Assembly: GCF_030053835.1 (NCBI RefSeq)
Contig: NZ_CP125655.1
Coordinates: 868,001-932,000 of the forward strand
DNA length: 64,000 nt
Direction: 5' to 3'
DNA from: Cellulomonas sp. ES6
GTDB lineage: Bacteria > Actinomycetota > Actinomycetes > Actinomycetales > Cellulomonadaceae
Shown here in pieces: positions 18,625-27,321 of the stretch. The stretch's first letter is position 1; every line of letters starts with the position of its first letter. The notes below the pieces were generated by a model, which saw nothing but the letters and a program-made list of their open reading frames with translations, was not told the DNA's origin and did no database searches. A program made the position numbers and the translations under genes.

Positions 18625-20430
18625 TCAGCGCTTGCCGACGAACCAGCCCCGGACCATCGACACCCGCGCCTCGAGCTGCGCCGGGTCCGCCAGCGGGACC
18701 TCCGGGCCGCCGCAGCGGCGACGCAGCTCGGCGTGCACCGCGCCGTGCGGCTGCCCGCTCCGGCGCGACCAGGCGCCCACCAGCTGGGAGAGCTCCTTGC
18801 GCAGCTCCGCCTGCCGCCGGTGGTCCATCTCGGCGCGGTCCGGCTCCGGCTGCCCCTTGCTCCGGCGGGCGTTGACCTGGCTGGCCTGGCGCTGCCGCAG
18901 CAGGGTCGTCACCTGGTCCGGGTCGAGCAGGCCGGGCAGCCCGAGGAAGTCCAGCTCCTCCTCCGAGCCGACGTCCGCGCCCGTGCCGAACTCGCCGCCG
19001 TCGAACAGCACGCGGTCGAACGACGCCTGCGCCTCGAGCGCCTCGAACGTGCCCTGCAGGGCGTCCGAGGCCTTCTCCGACCGGTTCGCGTCCGCGACCA
19101 GCGCGTCCTCCGGGTTGTATCCCTCGCCCTGCTCCTCCGCGGTCAGCGGCCGGTCCAGGGCGTGGTCGCGCTCGACCTCCAGCGCGTTCGCCAGGGCCAG
19201 CAGCGGTGCGACGCTCGGCAGGAACACCGAGGCGGTCTCCCCGCGGCGCCTGGCGCGGACGAACCGCCCGACGGCCTGCGCGAAGAACAGCGGCGTCGCG
19301 GTGCTCGTCGCGTACACGCCGACGGCGAGCCGCGGGACGTCGACGCCCTCCGAGACCATCCGCACGGCCACCAGCCAGCGGGACTCCGACGCGGAGAACT
19401 CGTCGATGCGGGCGCTCGCCCCGTCGTCGTCGGACAGCACGACGGTCGGCGACTCCCCCGTCAGCCGGGCCAGGTGGCCGGCGTACGCGCGGGCGTCCGT
19501 CTGGTCGGTCGCGATGACCATGGCCCCGGCGTCCGGCACCGTGCGCCGCACCTCCGTCAGCCGGCGGTCGGCCGCGGCGAGCACCGACGGGATCCACTCG
19601 CCGTCCGGGTTGAGGGCCGTCCGCCACGCCTGCGCGGTCATGTCCTTGGTCAGCGGCTCGCCCAGGCGGGCGCTGACCTCGTCGCCGGCCTTCGTCCGCC
19701 AGCGCATCGAGCCCGAGTAGGTGAGGAACAGCACCGGGCGGACGACGTGGTCGCGCAGCGCCTCGGAGTAGCCGTACGTGTAGTCCGCGCGGCTGCGCCG
19801 GATGCCGTCCACGCCGCGCTCGTACTCGACGAACGGGATCGCGGCCGTGTCGCTGCGGAACGGGGTGCCGGTCAGCGCCAGGCGCCGCGTCGCGCCCTCG
19901 AACGCCTCCCGCACCGCGTCGCCCCAGGACAGCGCGTCACCGCCGTGGTGCACCTCGTCGAGGATCACCAGCGTCGGCGCCGCGGTGGTGCGCGCGGCGT
20001 GCAGAGCCGGCTTCGACGCCACGCCCGCGTACGTCAGCGCGACGCCGTCGAACCCGTGACCGTGCCGGCCCTGCGCGTTCTTGAAGTTCGGGTCCAGCTT
20101 GATGCCGACGCGGGCCGCCGCGTCCGCCCACTGGTGCTTGAGGTGCTCCGTCGGCGCGACCACGGTCACGCGGCGCACGATCCGCGCCTGCAGCAGCTCC
20201 GTGGCGATCCGCAGCGCGAACGTCGTCTTGCCGGCGCCCGGGGTCGCGACCGCCAGGAAGTCCCGCGGCGACGTCGTCAGGTACTGCTCGAGCGCCTCGG
20301 CCTGCCAGGCGCGCAGCTTGCCCGCCGTCCCCCACGGCGCACGCCCGGGGAACGCCGGCGGCAGCTGCGATGCTGCCGACGTTGAGGCGTGCGAGGCGGA
20401 TGAGGACGAGGGGCGCTCCGCGGCGCTCAC
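18625..20430 (-). CDS. DEAD/DEAH-box helicase (superfamily 2, XPB/type III Res-like)
   Basis: A 601-residue ATP-dependent nucleic-acid translocase. Motif I is ATPGAGKTT, motif II DEVHH, motif III LTGTPF, and motif VI QAVGRFVRARR. The Ser/Ala-rich N-terminus is followed by LRAWQAEALEQYL, a Q-motif-like block. It resembles helicase-like proteins related to type III restriction subunits and RAD25, but no nuclease or methylase gene is adjacent. The GTG start overlaps the DUF3039 stop by four bases, so the two are coupled; this pairing recurs in actinobacteria. A repair role is inference. Confidence 0.9.
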   Translation of the reverse strand: MSAAERPSSSSASHASTSAASQLPPAFPGRAPWGTAGKLRAWQAEALEQYLTTSPRDFLAVATPGAGKTTFALRIATELLQARIVRRVTVVAPTEHLKHQWADAAARVGIKLDPNFKNAQGRHGHGFDGVALTYAGVASKPALHAARTTAAPTLVILDEVHHGGDALSWGDAVREAFEGATRRLALTGTPFRSDTAAIPFVEYERGVDGIRRSRADYTYGYSEALRDHVVRPVLFLTYSGSMRWRTKAGDEVSARLGEPLTKDMTAQAWRTALNPDGEWIPSVLAAADRRLTEVRRTVPDAGAMVIATDQTDARAYAGHLARLTGESPTVVLSDDDGASARIDEFSASESRWLVAVRMVSEGVDVPRLAVGVYATSTATPLFFAQAVGRFVRARRRGETASVFLPSVAPLLALANALEVERDHALDRPLTAEEQGEGYNPEDALVADANRSEKASDALQGTFEALEAQASFDRVLFDGGEFGTGADVGSEEELDFLGLPGLLDPDQVTTLLRQRQASQVNARRSKGQPEPDRAEMDHRRQAELRKELSQLVGAWSRRSGQPHGAVHAELRRRCGGPEVPLADPAQLEARVSMVRGWFVGKR

Positions 20431-20807
20431 TGTCCGCCGGAGGAGTCGCCCGAGCCCTTGCCGCGGCCGAAGCCCCAGCGGCGTCCCCCACCGCCGGACC
20501 CCTTGTCGCCGTCCCCGCCGTCCTGCGGTTCGCGCAGACCCTCGTAGATCTCCTTGCAGACGGGGCACACCGGGAACTTGTTCGGGTCCCGCCCGGGGAC
20601 CCACACCTTGCCGCAGAGCGCGACCACGGGCTTGCCGGACAGCGCCGACTCCATGATCTTCTCCTTGCGCACGTAGTGCGCGAAGCGCTCGTGGTCGCCC
20701 GGCTCGACGGCCTGCTCCTGCTCGACGCGCTCGAGGAGCCCCGTCGACCCGCCGCCCGGCTCCGACAGTCGGTCCGGCTCGGTGCTCGGCGGCAGGGGCT
20801 CACTCAT
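20427..20807 (-). CDS. DUF3039 family zinc-ribbon-like protein
   Basis: A 126-residue protein with the conserved block EPGDHERFAHYVRKEKIMESALSGKPVVALCGKVWVPGRDPNKFPVCPVCKEIYEGL. The cysteines in ALCGK and VCPVC probably bind zinc. The C-terminus is a Gly/Arg/Ser-rich tail that may contact nucleic acid. The ATG at 20807 is chosen by family practice; another in-frame ATG lies three codons upstream. It is coupled to the helicase gene and may act with it. Confidence 0.88.
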   Translation of the reverse strand: MSEPLPPSTEPDRLSEPGGGSTGLLERVEQEQAVEPGDHERFAHYVRKEKIMESALSGKPVVALCGKVWVPGRDPNKFPVCPVCKEIYEGLREPQDGGDGDKGSGGGGRRWGFGRGKGSGDSSGGQ

Positions 20808-20890
20808 GCCCGCCATCGTACGACCCCCCACCCCCACACCCCCCGCGCCCACCCCCGCCCCCCGCGCCCGGCCCCGCTCCTCAGCCCGGC

Positions 20891-20956
20891 GAGGTCGTCA
20901 CATGGGGCCGAGGTCGTCAGGTCGGCCTGACGACCTCGGCCCGAGATGACGACCTC
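20891..20956. repeat. four-part palindromic repeat, copy 1
   Basis: Two forward copies of GAGGTCGTCA (20891, 20910) face two inverted copies TGACGACCTC (20928, 20947). The inner pair extends to a perfect 14-bp stem GGCCGAGGTCGTCA with an eight-base loop (20906-20941). The element overlaps the 3' end and stop codon of the AbiEi/DUF559-type gene. The same offsets (0, 19, 37, 56) occur in copy 2 on the other side of that gene. Confidence 0.9.
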
Positions 20957-21921
20957 GCGGCCGCGGGGACCCGCCGCCCGTCGCGGTCGCCCCGACCGAG
21001 CGCGCGCCGCACCCTGCCCGCCAGCGCCGCCGGGTCGCGAAGGTCGGACCAGGTGACGCGCAGGACTCGCCAGCCGGCCTCCTCGATCGCGTCCTGACGT
21101 CTCTTCTCGGCGAACACCGCGTCAGGCGCAGTGCTCCCGTATGCCCCGGAGTACTTCACGAACCCGTCGAACTCCACGACCACGCGCGGCTCGTCCCACC
21201 CGAGGTCGCCGCGGAACAACCCCAGACGGGTCGGGAGCGGGACCTGCAGGTCTGGCGCGGGGAGCCGGGCCCGCAGCAGGTGCCACCGGGTCAAGGACTC
21301 ACCCGGCGACTCCGCCCGCGCATCGGCCAGGTCGAGCACCCCGCGGGCGCGGGCAGCTCCGCGACGACCGGCCCGAGCCCGCAGCAGGGCGTCGATCCGC
21401 TCCGGGTCCGCCCCGATGCGCAGGCCCGAGTCGGCGACGACGAGTGCCGCAGGAGGGTCGAGGAGGCAGGCGCAGTCGACGACGGTGCGTTCCAGGCTCG
21501 TGACAGGGAGCCCGTCGAGCACGACCTGCTCGCCGACCGGCACGGTCCCGTGGTGTCGCGCCACCGAGGCGTCGCCGTGGTCGGAGGGCCTCGAGCGCTG
21601 GACCAGGTGGGTCGTCGAGGGCACGTCCAGCAGGTCGCAACCCCACAGCAGCGCGGCGGTCTGGTGGCTGAACCACCCGGTCGCCGTCCGACGCTCGTGC
21701 ACGGCCCGCACACGAGCCAGGGCCGCACGGCGGTCCCGCTCCGCCGGGGTCCGCTCGGCCGGCGGCGGCGGCAGGTACGCGCCCCGGCCGACTTTCGTCC
21801 ACGCCGGATCACGACGCAGCCGACGCAGCCGTGCCTGGTCCTCCCCCTGCGCGAGGACCAGGCTCGGCAGCGGCTCACGCCGTGCGCCCGCCACCGGCCG
21901 TCCCGTCTCCACGTCTGACAT
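20917..21921 (-). CDS. AbiEi/DUF559-type protein (winged helix plus Vsr-like endonuclease fold)
   Basis: A 334-residue protein. The N-terminal half (QARLRRLRRDPAWTKVGRGAYLPP, then TGWFSHQTAALLWGCDLL) resembles the AbiEi-type antitoxin domain. The middle TSLERTVVDCACLL is typical of these proteins. The C-terminus, RVVVEFDGFVKYSG followed by EKRRQDAIEEAGWRVLRVTWSDL, matches the DUF559/Vsr-like fold with EFD-type acidic residues. No AbiEii toxin gene is adjacent, so it is not a normal toxin-antitoxin pair. The ATG at 21921 begins MSDVETGRPV. Matching repeat elements bracket it on both sides, suggesting a repeat-associated or mobile gene. Confidence 0.75.
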   Translation of the reverse strand: MSDVETGRPVAGARREPLPSLVLAQGEDQARLRRLRRDPAWTKVGRGAYLPPPPAERTPAERDRRAALARVRAVHERRTATGWFSHQTAALLWGCDLLDVPSTTHLVQRSRPSDHGDASVARHHGTVPVGEQVVLDGLPVTSLERTVVDCACLLDPPAALVVADSGLRIGADPERIDALLRARAGRRGAARARGVLDLADARAESPGESLTRWHLLRARLPAPDLQVPLPTRLGLFRGDLGWDEPRVVVEFDGFVKYSGAYGSTAPDAVFAEKRRQDAIEEAGWRVLRVTWSDLRDPAALAGRVRRALGRGDRDGRRVPAAARSSSRAEVVRPT

Positions 21922-22049
21922 CGCGCCACTCTGCCCGCCCGGCGTCACCCTGGGCCAGGCGGGGTGCACGGCCTGTGGACGACGCCGCCGCACCCTCGAC
22001 CCGCCACACGAGGAGACCGTCGGTCGCGCCGCGGCCACCCGGTCGGACC

Positions 22050-22115
22050 GAGGTCGTCAGGTCGGGCCGAGGTCGTCATGTCCAGCTGACGACCTCGGCC
22101 GCAGCTGACGACCTG
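22050..22115. repeat. four-part palindromic repeat, copy 2
   Basis: Forward GAGGTCGTCA at 22050 and 22069, inverted TGACGACCTC at 22087, and TGACGACCTG (one mismatch) at 22106. Offsets 0, 19, 37 and 56 are identical to copy 1, and the inner pair again extends to the 14-bp stem GGCCGAGGTCGTCA with an eight-base loop (22065-22100). Loop and most spacer bases differ from copy 1. It also lies just beyond the nagB stop, so it may act as that operon's terminator. Confidence 0.9.
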
Positions 22116-22165
22116 ACGGGTGCGGGGCGGGCGGGGCGGGCGACCCGGGGCGACGCGGGGTGGGG

Positions 22166-22960
22166 CTAGATGGTCTGCCAGGCGGGCTTGGCGGCGAAGG
22201 TCTCGCGGTAGTACGCCGCGAGCTGGAGGCGGCTCGCCGCCGCCTCGTCGACGAGGACCGTGGCGTGCGGGTGGTGCTGCAGGACGGTGCCGGGCCACAT
22301 GGCGCTGACGGGGCCCTCGACGAGCTGGTGCACGGCCTCGGCCTTGTGCTTGCCGGTCGCGAGCAGCAGGACGTGCCGCGCGGACATGATGGTCGCGAGC
22401 CCCTGCGTGAGGCAGTGCGTCGGCACCTGCGCGACGTCGCCGCCGAAGAACCGGGCGTTGTCCTCGCGGGTCTGGCGCGTCAGCGTCTTGATGCGGGTGC
22501 GGGACGCCAGCGACGACCCGGGCTCGTTGAACGCGATGTGCCCGTCGGTGCCGACGCCGAGGATCTGCACGTCGACGCCGCCGGACTCCGCGATGGCGGC
22601 CTCGTACGCCGCGCAGGCCGCGGGGATGTCCTCCGCGAGCCCGTCGGGGCCGTGGACGTCGGCGGGGTCGATGTCGACGCGGGAGGCGAACTCCGTCTCG
22701 ATGACGTTGCGGTACCGCTCGGGGTGGTCGGCGGCGAGCCCGACGTACTCGTCGAGCATGAACGCCTGCACGCCCGCGAACGACAGGCCCTCCTGCGTGT
22801 GCCGCCGCGCGAGCTCGTCGTAGACCGCGAGCGGGCTGGACCCGGTGGCGATGCCGAGCACCGCGTGCCGCCCCTCCGCGGCGCGGGCGCGCAGCACCCG
22901 CTCGATCGTGTCCGCCGCGAGGCGGGCCAGCTCGGGCCCGGGCGCGATGACGACCTCCAT
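22166..22960 (-). CDS. nagB: glucosamine-6-phosphate deaminase
   Basis: A 264-residue enzyme converting glucosamine-6-phosphate to fructose-6-phosphate and ammonia. Landmarks are LGIATGSSPLAVYDEL (phosphate loop), the proton-transfer aspartate D70 in FMLDEYVG, and D139/H141/E146 in GTDGHIAFNEPG. It is the last gene of the amino-sugar operon; its ATG overlaps the kinase stop by one base (TGATG). With the kinase and transporter it would route imported amino sugar into glycolysis, joining at the substrate of Pgi. No nagA deacetylase is adjacent. Confidence 0.96.
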   Translation of the reverse strand: MEVVIAPGPELARLAADTIERVLRARAAEGRHAVLGIATGSSPLAVYDELARRHTQEGLSFAGVQAFMLDEYVGLAADHPERYRNVIETEFASRVDIDPADVHGPDGLAEDIPAACAAYEAAIAESGGVDVQILGVGTDGHIAFNEPGSSLASRTRIKTLTRQTREDNARFFGGDVAQVPTHCLTQGLATIMSARHVLLLATGKHKAEAVHQLVEGPVSAMWPGTVLQHHPHATVLVDEAAASRLQLAAYYRETFAAKPAWQTI

Positions 22961-23943
22961 CAGGACTCCCTCCGTCCGACCAGTGCGGCGCCGACGGCAC
23001 CCACCGGTACTCCACGCGGCGCGAGGGTGACCCGCTCCGCCATCTGCATCGCGGCCAGGAACGCGGAGTCCCTGGCCTGTCGGTCCAGCTCGTCGCGCAG
23101 CACGGCGAGCAGCGGCGCGCCGAGCTCGCTGACGCCGCCGCCCACGACGACGTGCGCGACGTCGGTGGTCAGCAGCAGCACCCGCACCGCGGCGGCGAGC
23201 GCGTCGGCGAACCGGGCCCGCACCGCGAGCGCCGCGGGGTCCCCGGCCTCGGCCGCCTCGAACAGCGCGACCGGCGCGGGCCGTCCGTCGGACGTCGGCC
23301 ACGCGGCGCCGAGCGCGCTGCCGGACGCGTACTGCTCGAGGCAGCCGCGCTGGCCGCACGGGCACGGCAGCCCGCCGGGGACGTGCACGAGGTGCCCGAT
23401 CTCCCCGGCCACGCCGCTCGCGCCGCGCCGCAGCCGGCCGTCCAGCACGAGGCCCGCCGCGAGACCGGTGCCGAGCGCGAGGAACGCCAGGTCGGGCGCC
23501 GGGTCGGGCAGCAGGTGCGCGGCGCCGACGGCGGCGACGTTGAGGTCGTTCTCGAGCCGCACCGGCACGCCGTCCAGCAGGCCGGACACCTGCGCGGCCA
23601 GCGGGACGGAGCCCTCGATGCCGAGGTTGACGGCGTGCTCGACGCGCCCGGCGCCGGGATCCACGATGCCGGGCAGGCCGATGCCGACGCCCGCGAGGTC
23701 GGCGACGGCGAGCCCGGCGTCCGCGACCAGCCGGTGCACGGCCTCGGCGGCGGTGGCCGCGACGGCGTCCCCCCCGGGGCGCGACGCGAGCCGCAGCCCG
23801 GGTCCGCTGGTGCCCTCGGGGTCCACGAGCACGCCGAGCGTCTTGGTGCCGCCGACGTCGAGCCCGACGGACCAGCCGGCGGACGCGCCGGTCGTTGCCG
23901 GCCCCGGGCCGCTCGCCCGGGACCGCGTGATCACCTCGTCCAC
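22960..23943 (-). CDS. ROK family sugar kinase (probable N-acetylglucosamine/glucosamine kinase)
   Basis: A 327-residue ROK kinase. The ATP-binding DVGGTKT is at residues 29-35, the substrate-site segment is RLENDLNVAAVGAAH, and the zinc-binding ROK signature is GEIGHLVHVP...CPCGQRGCLE. There is no N-terminal helix-turn-helix, so it is an enzyme rather than a regulator. The order permease-kinase-nagB points to an amino sugar as substrate; glucose is the alternative. The GTG start lies one base after the upstream permease stop. Confidence 0.85.
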   Translation of the reverse strand: MDEVITRSRASGPGPATTGASAGWSVGLDVGGTKTLGVLVDPEGTSGPGLRLASRPGGDAVAATAAEAVHRLVADAGLAVADLAGVGIGLPGIVDPGAGRVEHAVNLGIEGSVPLAAQVSGLLDGVPVRLENDLNVAAVGAAHLLPDPAPDLAFLALGTGLAAGLVLDGRLRRGASGVAGEIGHLVHVPGGLPCPCGQRGCLEQYASGSALGAAWPTSDGRPAPVALFEAAEAGDPAALAVRARFADALAAAVRVLLLTTDVAHVVVGGGVSELGAPLLAVLRDELDRQARDSAFLAAMQMAERVTLAPRGVPVGAVGAALVGRRES

Positions 23944-23944
23944 G

Positions 23945-24895
23945 TCAGCCCTTCACCGCTCCGGACACGAGCCCCGAGGTCATCCTGCCCTGGACGACGA
24001 GGAAGAACACGATGACGGGCACGGCGATGAGCGTGGACGCCGCCATGACCTCGCCCCAGTCGACGCCGCGGTTGGTGCTGGCGGCCAGGAACGAGCGCAG
24101 CCACAGCGGCAGCGTGCGCGCGGACTCCGCGGGCAGGGCGACCAGCGCGACGGTGAACTCGTTCCACGCCTGCAGGAACGCGTACACCCCGGACGCCACG
24201 AGCCCGGGAGCCAGCAGCGGGAACGTGATCCGCAGGAACGCCCGGGTGCGCGACAGGCCGTCCACCATCGCGGCCTCCTCGAGCTCGATGGGCACGCCGG
24301 CCACGAACCCGCGCAGCATCCAGATGGTGAAGGGCACGACGGCCGCGGTGTACAGCACCGAGACGCCGATGACGCTGTTGAGCAGCCCGGCGGTCGACAG
24401 CATCTTGTACTGCGCGATGAACAGGCCCTCGGCGGGCAGCATCTGCACGAACAGCACCGCCACGACGAACGTCAGCCGCCCGCGGAAGCGGAACCGGCTG
24501 ATGGCCAGCGCGGCCAGGAACGCGAACACGAGCACGGCCACCACGGTCGTGCCGGTGATCGCGAGGCTCATGCGCAGCGCCGACCCGAACGAGCCGCCCT
24601 CGAGCACCGAGCGGAAGTTGGCGAGCGTCGGGCTGGTCGGCAGGAACGACGGTGTCGCGGACCGCAGGCGCGCGTCGGGCGTCAGCGCGGACAGCACCAT
24701 CCAGTAGACGGGGAACGCCCACAGGGCGGCGACCGCGATGCCGAGTGCGCCGAGCAGCACGCGGCCGAGGCGGCGGCGCAGGCGGGGTCGCGCGGCGGGG
24801 CGCCGGCTGACCGGCACGGCCGGGGTCCCGCCGCGGGCGGCCCCCGCGGCCACGGGGCGGGCCGGCGCGGCGGCGCCGGTCTCGACGGAGCTCAT
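23945..24895 (-). CDS. carbohydrate ABC transporter permease, MalG-like
   Basis: A 316-residue inner-membrane protein with six predicted helices after a 45-residue basic Ala/Pro-rich cytoplasmic N-terminus. The EAA loop that contacts the ATPase reads EAAMVDGLSRTRAFLRITFPLLAPG. It forms the second half of the translocation pore with the preceding MalF-like permease, whose stop it overlaps by four bases (ATGA). No ATPase gene is in the operon; a shared MsiK-type ATPase encoded elsewhere is usual for actinobacterial sugar importers. Confidence 0.92.
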   Translation of the reverse strand: MSSVETGAAAPARPVAAGAARGGTPAVPVSRRPAARPRLRRRLGRVLLGALGIAVAALWAFPVYWMVLSALTPDARLRSATPSFLPTSPTLANFRSVLEGGSFGSALRMSLAITGTTVVAVLVFAFLAALAISRFRFRGRLTFVVAVLFVQMLPAEGLFIAQYKMLSTAGLLNSVIGVSVLYTAAVVPFTIWMLRGFVAGVPIELEEAAMVDGLSRTRAFLRITFPLLAPGLVASGVYAFLQAWNEFTVALVALPAESARTLPLWLRSFLAASTNRGVDWGEVMAASTLIAVPVIVFFLVVQGRMTSGLVSGAVKG

Positions 24896-25848
24896 CGGTC
24901 CTCCTTGAGCAGGCTGCGGACGTAGGGCCAGCTGAGCAGCACGGTGAGCGCGAGCACGAAGATCGACACCGCCGCCGCGCCCGCGAAGTCCTGCCGGCCG
25001 ATGCCGAGCTCGAAGATGAAGTTGCCCAGCAGGTTCGTCTCGCTGACCGGGGCGCCGCTGTCCTGCAGCAGGCGGATCTGCGCGAACACCCGCAGGTCCC
25101 AGATGATCTGCAGCAGCAGCACGATCGACAGCACGGGCCGCACGAGCGGCATGGTGACGTACCAGAAGATCTGCGCGGGCCGGGCGCCGTCGATGCGGGC
25201 GGCCTCGAGCACCTCGTCGGACACCTGCGTGAGCGCGGCGTAGACGGACAGCGCCACGAACGGCACCGACATCCAGACGATGACGACGGTGGCGACGAAG
25301 AAGAACGACAGCGGCTGCGCGAGCCACGAGTGCCCGGCGTACGAGTCGAAGCCGACCTGCACGAGCAGCCAGTTGACGACGCCGGTGCGCCAGTCGAACA
25401 GCCACTTCCAGACGGTGACGGCGGCGACGAGCGGCATCGCCCACGCGAGCAGCAGGGCGACCTGGAGCACGACCCGCACGACGGGGTGCACGGCCTTCAT
25501 GAGCAGCGCGAGCAGCACCCCGATGCCGACGGTGACGAACGCGTTGACGAGGCAGAAGGCGACGGACCGCACGACGACCGCCCACAGCGCGTCGTCGCTG
25601 AAGATGCGGGCGTAGTTGTCGAGGCCGACGAAGGTGGGCGGCTGGCCGAACTGCTGCGCGAGCCCGAACTCCTGCAGCGACGTGACGACCTGCCAGAACA
25701 GCGGGTAGCCCATGCCGAGCAGCAGGACGGCGACGGCGGGCACCAGCAGGACGTACGGGGTGGCGCGGGGGCCGCGGCGCCGGCGGGCCGCGGGCGGCGC
25801 GGCCGGGGAGGCGGCGGGGGGCGCGGGGCGCGCCTCGGTGGTGGACAT
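24892..25848 (-). CDS. sugar ABC transporter permease, MalF-like
   Basis: A 318-residue inner-membrane protein. The cytoplasmic N-terminus ([20 protein letters not shown]) leads into six helices. The EAA loop is EAARIDGARPAQIFWYVTMPLVRP. AGGAGAG lies seven bases before the ATG, fixing the start. It pairs with the downstream MalG-like permease and the upstream lipoprotein binding protein. Confidence 0.92.
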   Translation of the reverse strand: MSTTEARPAPPAASPAAPPAARRRRGPRATPYVLLVPAVAVLLLGMGYPLFWQVVTSLQEFGLAQQFGQPPTFVGLDNYARIFSDDALWAVVVRSVAFCLVNAFVTVGIGVLLALLMKAVHPVVRVVLQVALLLAWAMPLVAAVTVWKWLFDWRTGVVNWLLVQVGFDSYAGHSWLAQPLSFFFVATVVIVWMSVPFVALSVYAALTQVSDEVLEAARIDGARPAQIFWYVTMPLVRPVLSIVLLLQIIWDLRVFAQIRLLQDSGAPVSETNLLGNFIFELGIGRQDFAGAAAVSIFVLALTVLLSWPYVRSLLKEDR

Positions 25849-25921
25849 GCGTTCTCTCCTGACGGGCGACGTGCCGGCCGGCGCCGGCCGCGGGGCGCTG
25901 GTCCCCGCGGCCGGCGGTCGG

Positions 25922-27232
25922 TCACCGGCCGTTCAGCATCGGCGTGATCTGCTCGTCGTACTGCGCGGCGAGCTCGGTCACGTCACCGCCCTCGGCGATC
26001 TTCTGGAACAGCTCCTCGTAGACGAACGCCGCCTCGACCGCGGCCCAGCCCGGCGCCGCCGGGGTGAGCTTGGACGCCGCGGCGGTGTCGATCATCGTCT
26101 GCGCGAACTCGTCGTCGCCGAGCGAGGAGACGTACTGCGAGTTGGCCGGCCCGAGGCCGTTCTCGCCGAGCATCTGCTGGTACTCGGGCGAGAAGATGAT
26201 CCGCATGAGGTTCTCGGCCAGCTCCGGGTGCTGGGACTTCGCCGAGATCGCGATGTTCGAGCCGCCCGCGAACACCGGCGCGAGGCCGCCGTCCGCGCCC
26301 GGCAGCGCGAAGATGCCGAACTTGTCGGTGTCCGCCATGCCGTCGCGGACCTCCTCGCCGGCGTCGTTCGTCGTCAGGTCGCCGATGGACCAGCGGGCCC
26401 AGCCCGGCGCCATGATCGTCGCGGCGGCCGGCGCTGCGCCGTCGGTGCCGTCGTTGAGGAAGTCCCAGTAGGCGACGTCGCGCTCGGTGGCCGGCACGTT
26501 GGACGAGCCCTCGTACACGGCCTGCCACTGCTCGAGGCCCTCGATCGTCTTCGGGTCGGACAGCGTGGAGGTCCACTCGCCGCCGTCCTCGGTGGCGAGC
26601 TCGCCGCCGTTCGCGAACACCCACGAGATGCCGTTGCGCCAGTCCTGGCCGCCGATGGCGAACCCGGACTGCGAGTCGGTGCGGAGCTTGGTGACGTCCT
26701 CGGAGAACTCGGCGAGGGTCGTCGGCGGCTCGAGGCCCGCGGCCGACCAGATGTCCTTGCGGTAGAACATGTAGCGCGAGCCGAAGTAGTACGGCAGCGC
26801 GTAGTTCTTGCCGTCCGCCTTGCCGACCTCGACGAACGAGGGCAGCAGGTCGTCACCGCCGAGCTCGTCGTACAGCGGGGTCAGGTCGCGGAACGCGCCG
26901 ATCGTGGTGAAGGTCGGCGACTGCGTGTTGCCGATCTCGACGACGTCGGGGGTGTTCTCGGCGTCCGGCAGCGCGGTGGTCAGCTTCGTGACGAGGTCGC
27001 CCCACTCCTGCTCCTCGATGGTGAGCGTCGAGCCGGGGTTCTCCTCCTCGAACGTCGTCTTGAGGTAGTCGCGCAGCTCGTCGGGCGTGTCCGCGCCGGC
27101 GAGCCAGAGGGTGATGTCCGCGGCCTCGGGGGTGCCGTCCGACGACGTCGAGCCGCCGTCGTCGCCCGACGAGCACGCCGTGAGCGCGAGCGTCGCCGCC
27201 ACACCGACGGCTGCCATCCGTACGATCTTCAC
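25922..27232 (-). CDS. extracellular sugar-binding lipoprotein of ABC importer
   Basis: A 436-residue binding protein. The N-terminus VKIVRMAAVGVAATLALTAC ends in a lipobox with C20 as the lipid-anchored residue, followed by a Ser/Gly/Asp linker. The mature part has the family 1 solute-binding layout (ADITLWLAGADTPDEL...FEEENPGSTLTIEEQEWGDLVTKL, then PDVVEIGNTQSPTF). GGGAGG sits nine bases before the GTG start. The nagB and kinase neighbours suggest N-acetylglucosamine or chito-oligosaccharides as ligand. A small hairpin precedes it, which could help raise its expression relative to the regulator. Confidence 0.92.
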   Translation of the reverse strand: MKIVRMAAVGVAATLALTACSSGDDGGSTSSDGTPEAADITLWLAGADTPDELRDYLKTTFEEENPGSTLTIEEQEWGDLVTKLTTALPDAENTPDVVEIGNTQSPTFTTIGAFRDLTPLYDELGGDDLLPSFVEVGKADGKNYALPYYFGSRYMFYRKDIWSAAGLEPPTTLAEFSEDVTKLRTDSQSGFAIGGQDWRNGISWVFANGGELATEDGGEWTSTLSDPKTIEGLEQWQAVYEGSSNVPATERDVAYWDFLNDGTDGAAPAAATIMAPGWARWSIGDLTTNDAGEEVRDGMADTDKFGIFALPGADGGLAPVFAGGSNIAISAKSQHPELAENLMRIIFSPEYQQMLGENGLGPANSQYVSSLGDDEFAQTMIDTAAASKLTPAAPGWAAVEAAFVYEELFQKIAEGGDVTELAAQYDEQITPMLNGR

Positions 27233-27255
27233 GTTGGTGTTCCTCCCTGATGCGA

Positions 27256-27279
27256 GGCGAGGCCCGTCCGGGCGTCGCC
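27256..27279 (-). promoter_or_regulatory. hairpin between regulator and binding-protein genes
   Basis: GGCGA-G-GCCC and GGGC-G-TCGCC can pair around a four-base loop in the gap between the ROK regulator and the binding-protein gene. It may be a weak attenuator or an mRNA 5'-end stabiliser. The structure is short and its role is inferred. Confidence 0.35.
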
Positions 27280-27321
27280 GGGGTGGTGGTACCGGCACTG
27301 CAAGCGGTCGGCTCGGGGTCG

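Noticed and set aside
20917..21921. A complete type IV AbiE toxin-antitoxin system
   Set aside because: Only the AbiEi-like half is recognisable; neither neighbour encodes a nucleotidyltransferase toxin, and the C-terminus is a DUF559-like domain.
22948..22957. Extra copy of TGACGACCTC at the nagB start
   Set aside because: A single 10-mer that simply encodes the EVV residues after the start methionine; it has no partner copies at the 19-base spacing.
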